Assembly: GCA_050945815.1 (NCBI GenBank) | Contig: JBMNTQ010000090.1 | Span: forward strand, 1-8,216 | Origin: JBMNTQ01 sp050945815 | GTDB lineage: Bacteria; Bacillota; Clostridia; Christensenellales; JBMNTQ01 | DNA length: 8,216 nucleotides | Reading direction: 5' to 3' | Shown here: positions 1 through 4,813 of the stretch, piece by piece | How positions within the stretch are numbered: position 1 is the first letter of the stretch | How the letters are laid out: each line of letters starts with the position of its first letter | The notes under the pieces: model-generated | What the model was told of the DNA's origin: nothing | Seen by the model: the letters and a program-made list of their open reading frames with translations, nothing else | The model's database searches: none | Program-made: the position numbers and the translations under genes

Positions 1-508
1 GGCTCTTCTGCTGTTCTGCAAGATCTTCTAAATAATTACCCACCATATCGGAGAGGCCGATGACGCTGAAGTGGATGTCTTCTGGATTTGCGTCCTTGAT
101 GACGATCATCAGAGGCGTTTCATCCATCAGGCGGTCTCGGGCCATAAGCTCCAAGACGGATATCATGTCCTGCCTGGCAAATCGTTCTGTAAAAAAGCGC
201 ACCTTGTTATGGCCGCCAAATACGGTCTTTTCCATGCTGCGCGAGACGTTGCTGATCGCTTCGCGTATGGATTCGCCCTCCCCGCAAACTGTGGTGAAGG
301 GATTTTTTTCATTTTCGCCTGTGCCACCTGTGCCGCTGTACGAGGTCGGGTTCATAATCTCTAGCACAACGCGGTATTGACCGTTGTCCAGTATATCGTA
401 GAGTATACTGTTTACGCTGGCCAACTCTTTAGGCTCTTCTCGGTTCCAGCATCCGGTGGATGTTGCCAGCATCAGTGCGAGCAGTAGGATGCAAAGTCCT
501 TTTTTCAA
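1..508 (-). CDS. gerAC: Ger(x)C-family spore germination lipoprotein, N-terminal part (cut by window edge)
   Basis: C subunit of a GerA-type nutrient germinant receptor, a lipoprotein expected on the outer face of the inner spore membrane. Seen: reading from a TTG at 508, the frame stays open for 169 codons to the left edge. Residues 2-19 form a Lys-Lys start, a hydrophobic stretch and a lipobox-like STGC, with the lipidated Cys at 20 followed by Trp-Asn, matching the GCW(D/N) hallmark of the family. A Gly/Thr-rich linker lies near residues 60-70. It is followed by the region with GEGESIREAISNVSR and the FGGHNKVRFF core of the Ger(x)C N-terminal domain. The start is fixed by AGGAGG six bases upstream. 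It follows gerAA by 18 bases, so the two are almost certainly co-transcribed. Odd: Ser rather than Leu/Val/Ile at lipobox position -3, and a TTG start. The full family length is about 370-400 residues, so more than half lies outside the window. Family assignment is firm; the germinant is unknown. Confidence 0.93.
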   Translation of the reverse strand, partial: MKKGLCILLLALMLATSTGCWNREEPKELASVNSILYDILDNGQYRVVLEIMNPTSYSGTGGTGENEKNPFTTVCGEGESIREAISNVSRSMEKTVFGGHNKVRFFTERFARQDMISVLELMARDRLMDETPLMIVIKDANPEDIHFSVIGLSDMVGNYLEDLAEQQKS

Positions 509-514
509 TGGTAG

Positions 515-520
515 CCTCCT
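515..520 (-). promoter_or_regulatory. Ribosome binding site of gerAC
   Basis: On the minus strand a perfect AGGAGG (520 to 515) is followed by six bases and the TTG at 508-506. There is no in-frame ATG at a comparable distance, so this site decides the non-ATG start of gerAC. It lies in the 18-base gap after the gerAA stop codon (TAA at 529-527). Confidence 0.85.
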
Positions 521-526
521 TATACC

Positions 527-2026
527 TTAATCCTGTTTACGGATATTTTTCTTGGCTATGGATTCCGGCCTATGTGTCAGCCAACGAAGGGGAGCTCGGA
601 AAAAAGAGTCCTTGAGTTCGTTCTTGGAAAAGGAGGAGAGGATGGGTATGCCAAAGGTGTAGGTGGATATTAGATGGGTTAACATAATAAAAAAACCTGC
701 GCTAATACCGATTAGCCCCATGAACGTACCCAAGAGCCAGAAGAATGCCCGGTATACCACGATGAACTCAAGGAGATTGGGTGTCATAAAGCCTGTAACG
801 GCCGTTAAGGCAACAACGATGACCATCGGTTCGCTGATGATGCCGGCGCTTACCGCTGCCTCACCGATGATCAGCGAACCTACGATGGTGATGGCAGAGC
901 CGACTGCCTTGGGCATGCGGCTGCCGGCCTCACGGATCAGCTCGAACATACCCGTGAGCAACAGCACTTCTGCAGCGATGGGCATCGGTGTTTTTTGGGA
1001 TGCGCTGATGATGCTGGTAAGGAACACCGAAGGCAGCATTTCGGCATGGTAGGTTATGATCGCTACAGCTAGGCCGGGGAACAAAACAGTTGTGGCCAGC
1101 GCCATACCCCGAAGGATCCGTACAATCGATGAATAGACCGTTCGGTTGTAGTAATCTTCGGCGGTATGGAGATTTTCTATGAACAGCTCCGGTATTGTCA
1201 GAGCGTGGGGCGTACCATCGCACAAAACAGCGATTCTGCCGCCCAGCACCCTCTGAGCTGCGACATCCGGCTTCTGTGTAATCCCGATGCCTGATACGGA
1301 TGAAAAGGTGTTCTCGCAGATGTGTTGTTCAATCTGCCCGGTTTCGAGTATTTCGTCTGTATCAATCTTAGACAATCGGCGCTTTAATTCTTCAAGTACG
1401 CCCTGATTGACAATGCCTTTAATATAGACAACCGCCACGGAGGTTTTTGTTTGCCTGCCCAGCGTTATGTTCTCTACGACAAACTTGGGTGTTTTGATCT
1501 TTCTTCGGATTAAAGCAGTGTTGGTGCGGATGTTTTCTGTGAAACCCTCCTTAGGACCGCGGATTACGGCCTCGGCTTCCGGTTCTGTAACGTTGCGTTT
1601 ATCCCAGCCCTTAAATTCAACCAGATAGGCTTTCTTGGAATGTTCATAGAAGACCGCGGCGTTGCCGCAAAGCACACTCTCGACAAGCACAGACATATCT
1701 TCGGTTTCTTGGAACACCGACTTGAGCGCCAATGGGATATCCCCGTTGAACGTGGGGGATTTGATAGGACTTAGGATATCTCTATCGATCAGGTCTTTGT
1801 TGACAAGCCCGTCGATGAATACGATCATGGCAGTGTTTTTGGACGTGGAAAAAGTTTGCACGACTAAATCCGAGCTGTTTTGGAAAATATTTTTGACAAG
1901 TTCCTCACATGCCGAGATCTGCGATGGAATAGCCTGTTTTTTGGTTTTTTCGACGATTTCTTCATGTTGGATTTTCTTTGCTTTTCTCAGACGAAAGATA
2001 CGTATCCCTCCTATTCTAGTGGGCAA
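527..2026 (-). CDS. gerAA: GerA-family spore germination receptor A subunit
   Basis: Membrane A subunit of a nutrient germinant receptor in the inner spore membrane. It acts with B and C subunits to trigger germination. Seen: 499 codons from the TTG, usual for the family. The hydrophilic N-terminal half (to about 290) contains the family motif VIRGPKEGFTENIRTN at about 154-169. The C-terminal half holds membrane segments at about 305-325, 332-360 (re-entrant or helix), 374-395, 400-420 and 425-455. Between them is the conserved FELIREAGSRMPKAVGSA block at 361-378, followed by IVGSLIIGEAAVSAG. A basic tail ends the protein. The start is uncertain. The TTG at 2026 has only a weak upstream AGGTG, while GGAGGG lies inside the frame at 2011-2006, which would suit a start near codon 10 (ATC at 1999-1997; the residues after it are FRLRKAKK). 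The first nine codons fall in a tandem repeat. gerAC follows by 18 bases. No gerAB-like gene lies between. Confidence 0.96.
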   Translation of the reverse strand: MPTRIGGIRIFRLRKAKKIQHEEIVEKTKKQAIPSQISACEELVKNIFQNSSDLVVQTFSTSKNTAMIVFIDGLVNKDLIDRDILSPIKSPTFNGDIPLALKSVFQETEDMSVLVESVLCGNAAVFYEHSKKAYLVEFKGWDKRNVTEPEAEAVIRGPKEGFTENIRTNTALIRRKIKTPKFVVENITLGRQTKTSVAVVYIKGIVNQGVLEELKRRLSKIDTDEILETGQIEQHICENTFSSVSGIGITQKPDVAAQRVLGGRIAVLCDGTPHALTIPELFIENLHTAEDYYNRTVYSSIVRILRGMALATTVLFPGLAVAIITYHAEMLPSVFLTSIISASQKTPMPIAAEVLLLTGMFELIREAGSRMPKAVGSAITIVGSLIIGEAAVSAGIISEPMVIVVALTAVTGFMTPNLLEFIVVYRAFFWLLGTFMGLIGISAGFFIMLTHLISTYTFGIPILSSFSKNELKDSFFRAPLRWLTHRPESIAKKNIRKQD

Positions 2027-2078
2027 GATGCACCTATAGCATATCCAATCCTAGTGGGCAAGATGCATTTGTCTTATA
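2009..2078. repeat. Imperfect tandem repeat, two 35-bp units, over the gerAA start region
   Basis: Units 2009-2043 and 2044-2078. The first 24 bases of each agree at 22 positions, with an uninterrupted 17-base identity (CTAGTGGGCAAGATGCA at 2016-2032 and 2051-2067). The last 11 bases have diverged except for a shared ATA end. Read on the minus strand, each unit carries TGCATCTTGCCCACTAG. The gene-proximal copy supplies the putative TTG start of gerAA, while the distal copy lies where a promoter would be. The 35-base period is not a multiple of three, so the repeat is not an in-frame protein repeat. A local duplication of promoter or leader DNA, or a pair of protein binding sites, are both possible. 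Confidence 0.8.
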
Positions 2079-2082
2079 TTCA
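2052..2082 (-). promoter_or_regulatory. Possible forespore sigma-G type promoter of the ger operon
   Basis: On the minus strand TGAATA (2082-2077) is followed by exactly 18 bases and CCCACTA (2058-2052). The known sigma-G pattern is about gHATR, 18 bases, CATWHTA. The -35 matches fully and the -10 matches 5 of 7. GerA operons in Bacillus are made in the forespore under sigma-G, which fits. The -10 part lies inside the distal repeat unit. A competing sigma-A-like reading (TTGCCC at 2061-2056, 17 bases, TATAGG at 2038-2033) exists, so the assignment is tentative. Confidence 0.35.
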
Positions 2083-2119
2083 AACGCATTGAAGAGCTAC
2101 GTATCAAGTTCTCCGTACT

Positions 2120-2179
2120 GAAAACGCTGGAAGATAGTAGCCTAATAAGTGAGGGCTTCACTGAAAAAATGGCGTTTTT
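2120..2179 (+). other. Nested inverted repeat in the ger/L25 intergenic region
   Basis: The outer arms AAAACGC (2121-2127) and GCGTTTT (2172-2178) can be extended by G-U pairs to about ten pairs. Inside them, AGTGA (2148-2152) and TCACT (2158-2162) form a five-pair hairpin with a five-base loop. On the plus strand the right arm runs into TTTTTC. This could be a weak terminator or a remnant of one, but no plus-strand gene lies upstream to terminate. The rest of 2083-2336 holds no gene I can support; a 21-codon frame at 2244-2309 is discussed in the findings. Confidence 0.25.
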
Positions 2180-2336
2180 CTTACAGGCTTTACAGGGTTT
2201 AATCTTGGGTAGGAGTCGGATGCTTATCGCGAAGGGAGAATGTATGCTTACTGTGTTGAAAGAAGAGAATGAGGAAGGATGGAGGAGTATCCCTAGAGGG
2301 GAGAGATGAATGGAGTAGTTGGCATTTTTTCACAAC

Positions 2337-2371
2337 AAAAAATGCGGTTACAATTTATGTGACCGCATTTT
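2337..2371 (-). terminator. Rho-independent terminator downstream of L25, possibly bidirectional
   Basis: Arms 2339-2351 and 2359-2371 pair over 13 bases, with one position that is U-G in the plus-strand RNA, around a seven-base loop (AATTTAT). The core of the stem is ATGCGGT/ACCGCAT. Read on the minus strand, the stem is followed by a run of six T (2342-2337, partly shared with the stem) about 90 bases after the L25 stop codon, as expected for a terminator of that gene. On the plus strand it ends in TTTT, so it could also stop transcription from the left. Confidence 0.88.
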
Positions 2372-2460
2372 CTAGGATCAATATTGGTTTTTCCTTGCCT
2401 GCTTTGTATGAACCTGCAGAGCCTTATGCTGGCAACTGGAGGGTAGGTAGCATGGGCATG

Positions 2461-3075
2461 TTATTCGCTTTGGGCTTCTGAAGCTCCGTCTTGAGCTTCG
2501 CCTTCTTCGCCTTCAGACTCAGGAACGTCAAGAGGCTTACGGCTATCGACAAGAGAAAGCACCATGGTGTCCAGCGGGGTTAGAATCTCGATGTTCGGAT
2601 TGTTTACAATGTCGAGATCGCTAACTCGGATACTGTCCCCTTCTTCCATTCCATCGAGGTCGATGTCGATTCGATCGAAAAGATAGGTAGGAAGCGCCCG
2701 GTAGGAAATCTCAGCCTGCGTTAGCTGAACCATTCCTGAAGATTTTTCCCGGTTTAGAAGAACGATTCTTGCCGTACTTGTGATAAATTCTCCAGCTAGC
2801 AATTTCTGGAAGCTTAGATGCTCTAACTCCTCGGTTACTACTTTATAAGTGACTTCCCGCAATAAGGCCGGAAATTTTTCGTTGCCAATTACTAGTTCAG
2901 TTTTGCTGCCCATGGAATTGGATTTTAAGAAACGTGCGACTTCCGATTGCGAAAACTGAATATTCAAGGATTTCTCAAGGTCCTTACCATACAAGACACC
3001 GGGAATAATACCTTTTCTTCTTAGCTGTTTGGGCTTTAATTCCATATTTCGATTTTCTGCATTTAAAGTAGCCAT
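2461..3075 (-). CDS. rplY: 50S ribosomal protein bL25, Ctc (TL5) long form
   Basis: Binds 5S rRNA in the central protuberance of the large ribosomal subunit. In Bacillus the long form is the general stress protein Ctc. Seen: 204 codons, usual for the two-domain Ctc/TL5 type rather than the short E. coli L25 (about 94). The N-terminal 5S-binding beta-barrel spans about 3-92, with the family signature RRKGIIPGVLYG at 19-30 and the LREVTYKVVTEELEHLSF strand region at 72-89. The C-terminal beta domain spans about 95-180, with the IDIDLDGMEEGDSIRVSDL block at 136-154. An acidic Glu/Ser-rich tail fills 185-204. The start is ATG with GGAG eight bases upstream (3087-3084). It appears monocistronic: it has its own promoter upstream and a terminator downstream. 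No pth gene, a common Ctc neighbour in Bacillus, lies beside it. Confidence 0.96.
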   Translation of the reverse strand: MATLNAENRNMELKPKQLRRKGIIPGVLYGKDLEKSLNIQFSQSEVARFLKSNSMGSKTELVIGNEKFPALLREVTYKVVTEELEHLSFQKLLAGEFITSTARIVLLNREKSSGMVQLTQAEISYRALPTYLFDRIDIDLDGMEEGDSIRVSDLDIVNNPNIEILTPLDTMVLSLVDSRKPLDVPESEGEEGEAQDGASEAQSE

Positions 3076-3095
3076 AATGATTTCTCCTTTTGTAT

Positions 3096-3125
3096 ACAGC
3101 CTTGGAACGGCTCCGTCTCGGCTGT
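3096..3125 (-). promoter_or_regulatory. Small inverted repeat in the L25 leader
   Basis: ACAGCC (3096-3101) and GGCTGT (3120-3125) form six perfect pairs. Within them ACG/CGT (3107-3109, 3114-3116) can pair around a four-base loop. The element sits in the predicted 5' leader of the L25 mRNA, just upstream of its ribosome binding site. It could fold in RNA and influence translation, but no known leader family is recognised and chance is possible. Confidence 0.3.
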
Positions 3126-3185
3126 GAATTCTTGCTCAATTTATATCTTGTTCAACCTATAATGGAAAAATTTCACGTGCAAATT

Positions 3186-3214
3186 AGTATATCACAATGA
3201 TTGAGACAATGCAA
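3186..3214 (-). promoter_or_regulatory. Predicted sigma-A promoter of the L25 gene (extended -10)
   Basis: On the minus strand TTGCAT (3214-3209) is followed by 17 bases and TATACT (3191-3186), preceded by TG one base before the -10 (TGATATACT, 3194-3186). The -10 matches 5 of 6 and has the extended TGn element, which compensates for a weak -35. It would give a leader of about 105 bases. No convincing sigma-B promoter, as found for Bacillus ctc, was seen. Confidence 0.55.
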
Positions 3215-3389
3215 ATGTTGTTGACGTTGATAATTCGCAGCCAAGAGCCTGGTGTAACAATGAAAAAGGAGGACAGACACCCAAGTTGTTAAAGGATGCA
3301 ACTAAGGAGGGGAGCGTTTTACCAGATAAGCGGTTGGGTGCATGATTATGAATGGGAATGGATGGCCGCGAAGCTCGGGGTAGGAACCA
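3215..3389. other. Intergenic stretch without a supported gene
   Basis: With the L25 leader and promoter, this makes up the 314-base gap between the L25 start and the 3' end of the tetR gene. Two strong Shine-Dalgarno-like strings occur on the plus strand (AAGGAGG at 3266-3272 and AAGGAGG at 3304-3310), but no frame longer than about 40 codons follows at a proper distance. No hairpin with a T-run was found for the tetR 3' end. Confidence 0.5.
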
Positions 3390-3959
3390 TCAGGCGAGAT
3401 CCTTTATGCTGTTGCCCATGAGCCTTTCGGCTAACTCTGCAATTTGCCGTGCGGATTCGCGCATGCCGTTGTTGAACCAGCAACGAATCAGCTCAATGCA
3501 GCCGGACGTGAAAAATACGTAATAGTATTCGTAATATTCCTCTTTTCCGGTTGGGAGCAAGACTTCCCATTCTTTTTTATTTTTAGGCCGATTGGTTTCC
3601 AGCACTTTCTCTAAAAAGGTCGATTCCTTGTTGTTTAAAATAGCGATAAAAATATCTGCGTTTGAGGAAATATATTGAAAGAGCTCCAGCATGATGGGCG
3701 TTAGCGGCATAAGGCCCTGATGCCTATACTTCGTAATAATGCCCATAAAACCTTCCATGGCTTCATTCTCGATTTGTTCAAATAAATCGTAGATGTCTTT
3801 GTAGTGGAGGTAGAATGTGCTACGGTTGATATCGGCTCGTTGTGTCAACTCACTGACGGAGATATTCTTTAATTCTTTTTCTTTTAATAGTTGGGTCAAA
3901 TTCTTGCGCAATAATGCCTGGGTTTTGCGGATGCGCCGATCGGATTTCTGGATTTCCAT
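3390..3959 (-). CDS. TetR/AcrR-family transcriptional regulator
   Basis: One-component DNA-binding regulator, usually a repressor released by a ligand. Seen: 189 codons, typical length. The N-terminal TetR domain spans about 8-65, with the helix-turn-helix at about 33-54 (ISVSELTQRADINRSTFYLHY), including the strongly conserved STFYLHYKD signature. The C-terminal ligand/dimer domain (about 75-186) resembles the TetR_C_7 type found in Firmicutes, with FFTSGCIELIRCWFNNGM at 149-166. The ATG start at 3959 has AGGAGG six bases upstream (3971-3966). It is divergent from the ABC transporter operon, with start codons 143 bases apart. Two inverted repeats in the shared region are candidate operators, so repression of itself and the transporter is the likely role (inference). 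The ligand is unknown. Confidence 0.93.
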   Translation of the reverse strand: MEIQKSDRRIRKTQALLRKNLTQLLKEKELKNISVSELTQRADINRSTFYLHYKDIYDLFEQIENEAMEGFMGIITKYRHQGLMPLTPIMLELFQYISSNADIFIAILNNKESTFLEKVLETNRPKNKKEWEVLLPTGKEEYYEYYYVFFTSGCIELIRCWFNNGMRESARQIAELAERLMGNSIKDLA

Positions 3960-3998
3960 AAAATTCCTCCTTTTTATTCAACAGCGGGATGGTAGTCT

Positions 3999-4016
3999 GT
4001 TTATTATTCGATAAAC
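3999..4016. promoter_or_regulatory. Inverted repeat, candidate TetR operator on the tetR side
   Basis: GTTTAT (3999-4004) and ATAAAC (4011-4016) are perfect inverted arms separated by six bases. The site lies just downstream of the weak tetR promoter candidate on the minus strand. It shares the string TTATTAT followed by ATAAAC with the palindrome region at 4052-4065, where the two parts are separated by one base instead of three. Position and symmetry suit a TetR-type operator; binding is inferred. Confidence 0.45.
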
Positions 4017-4044
4017 TTATGACGACTGATGGTTGATATTCCAA
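4016..4044 (-). promoter_or_regulatory. Weak promoter candidate for the tetR gene
   Basis: On the minus strand TTGGAA (4044-4039) is followed by 17 bases and CATAAG (4021-4016). Each hexamer matches 4 of 6 to the sigma-A consensus. Its -35 overlaps the promoter of the divergent ABC operon, so the two would compete or be co-regulated. Other AT-rich -10 choices exist nearby, so confidence is low. Confidence 0.35.
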
Positions 4045-4061
4045 ATTACGATTATTATAAT
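4033..4061 (+). promoter_or_regulatory. Near-consensus sigma-A promoter of the ABC operon
   Basis: TTGATA (4033-4038), a 17-base spacer and a perfect TATAAT (4056-4061). The predicted transcription start is about 4068, giving a leader of about 35 bases before the ATPase ATG. A promoter this strong normally needs a repressor to be silent, which fits the divergent TetR gene. Confidence 0.8.
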
Positions 4062-4063
4062 AA
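4052..4063. promoter_or_regulatory. Perfect palindrome over the -10 box, candidate operator
   Basis: TTATTATAATAA is a perfect 12-base palindrome covering the whole -10 hexamer of the ABC promoter. A repressor bound here would block RNA polymerase. Because the region is AT-rich and the -10 itself is TATAAT, part of the symmetry may be chance. The match to the string shared with the second inverted repeat supports a real site. Confidence 0.45.
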
Positions 4064-4102
4064 ACATATGATGAAAAATCAACATGTGTAGGGATATGGA
4101 AT

Positions 4103-4810
4103 ATGAAAAAAAGTTTTATTGTATTAAATGATGTGACGAAGCATTATGGAATGGGCAAGGCCATGGTTAAGGCTGCCGATGGAATTAGTTTTGAACTTGA
4201 AAAAGGCGAATTGGCTGTCGTGGTTGGGCCGAGCGGAGCAGGAAAGACGACGGTATTGAATATATTGGGCGGAATGGATACCTGTGATGGCGGCGAGATT
4301 TTTGTGGACGGTAAAGAAATCAGTAGATATAATGCGCGCTGCCGGACGCTATATCGGCGAAATGATATTGGGTTTGTTTTTCAATTTTACAATCTGATAC
4401 CCAATTTGACTGCGCTGGAAAACGTGGAGCTTGCGTCGCAGATATGCGACTGCCCAATGGACGCAGCTACGACCTTGGAGGAAGTAGGGCTTTGGGATCG
4501 GATGGGGAATTTTCCTGCCCAGTTATCCGGCGGCGAACAGCAGAGGGTGGCGATTGCCCGGGCGCTGGCAAAAAACCCGAAGCTTATGCTCTGTGACGAG
4601 CCGACCGGAGCGTTGGATTATGGGACTGGGAAAGTGATTCTATCGCTGCTGCAAAAAACCTGCCGAGAGCGGGGCATGACTGTGGTGTTGATTACCCATA
4701 ATCAGGCGATTGCCCCTATGGCCGACCGCATCGTGTACATAAAGAACGGGAAAGTCAGTAAATCGGTGATTAATTCGTCTCCTGTGCCTGTGGAAAGGAT
4801 CGAGTGGTAG
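4103..4810 (+). CDS. ABC transporter ATP-binding protein, MacB/LolD type
   Basis: Cytoplasmic ATPase that powers the adjacent FtsX-type permease. Seen: 235 codons, usual for the family. Walker A GPSGAGKTT at 42-50; Q-loop FQFYNLIPNLTALENV at 93-108, a MacB/LolD-type feature; ABC signature LSGGEQQR at 141-148; Walker B LMLCDE at 161-166 followed by PTGALD; H-loop His199 in LITHN. All catalytic residues are present, so it should be active. The start ATG has AGGGAT seven bases upstream, a modest site. The stop is three bases before the permease ATG, indicating one transcript and probable translational coupling. MacB-type systems move or act on substrates from the outer leaflet or cell surface rather than carrying solutes across a channel; which substrate applies here cannot be read. 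Confidence 0.96.
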   Translation: MKKSFIVLNDVTKHYGMGKAMVKAADGISFELEKGELAVVVGPSGAGKTTVLNILGGMDTCDGGEIFVDGKEISRYNARCRTLYRRNDIGFVFQFYNLIPNLTALENVELASQICDCPMDAATTLEEVGLWDRMGNFPAQLSGGEQQRVAIARALAKNPKLMLCDEPTGALDYGTGKVILSLLQKTCRERGMTVVLITHNQAIAPMADRIVYIKNGKVSKSVINSSPVPVERIEW

Positions 4811-4813
4811 CCC

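Noticed and set aside
60..380. Plus-strand open frames of about 100 codons over the gerAC region
   Set aside because: They lie antisense to a clear Ger(x)C lipoprotein frame with a lipobox and ribosome binding site, and their translations show no family features.
2269..2481. Plus-strand 70-codon frame across the terminator and the L25 3' end
   Set aside because: It spans a strong hairpin terminator, overlaps L25 antisense, has no good start site and no recognisable features.
3260..3345. Plus-strand AAGGAGG strings with tiny frames (10 codons from ATG 3260; 19 codons from TTG 3286)
   Set aside because: One AAGGAGG lies inside the first frame rather than before it, and the TTG is 13 bases beyond it, too far for normal initiation. 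No conservation evidence is available.
3362..3389. GC-rich CCGCGAAGCTCGG string just after the tetR stop as a terminator
   Set aside because: Pairing is only a few bases with an awkward loop, and no T-run follows on the minus strand.
3296..3421. Plus-strand frame of 41 codons (contains YQISGWVHDYEWEWMAAKL) overlapping the tetR 3' end
   Set aside because: It looks protein-like in the middle, but the ATG has no spaced ribosome binding site, the frame overlaps tetR antisense, and I recognise no family. A decayed gene fragment cannot be excluded.
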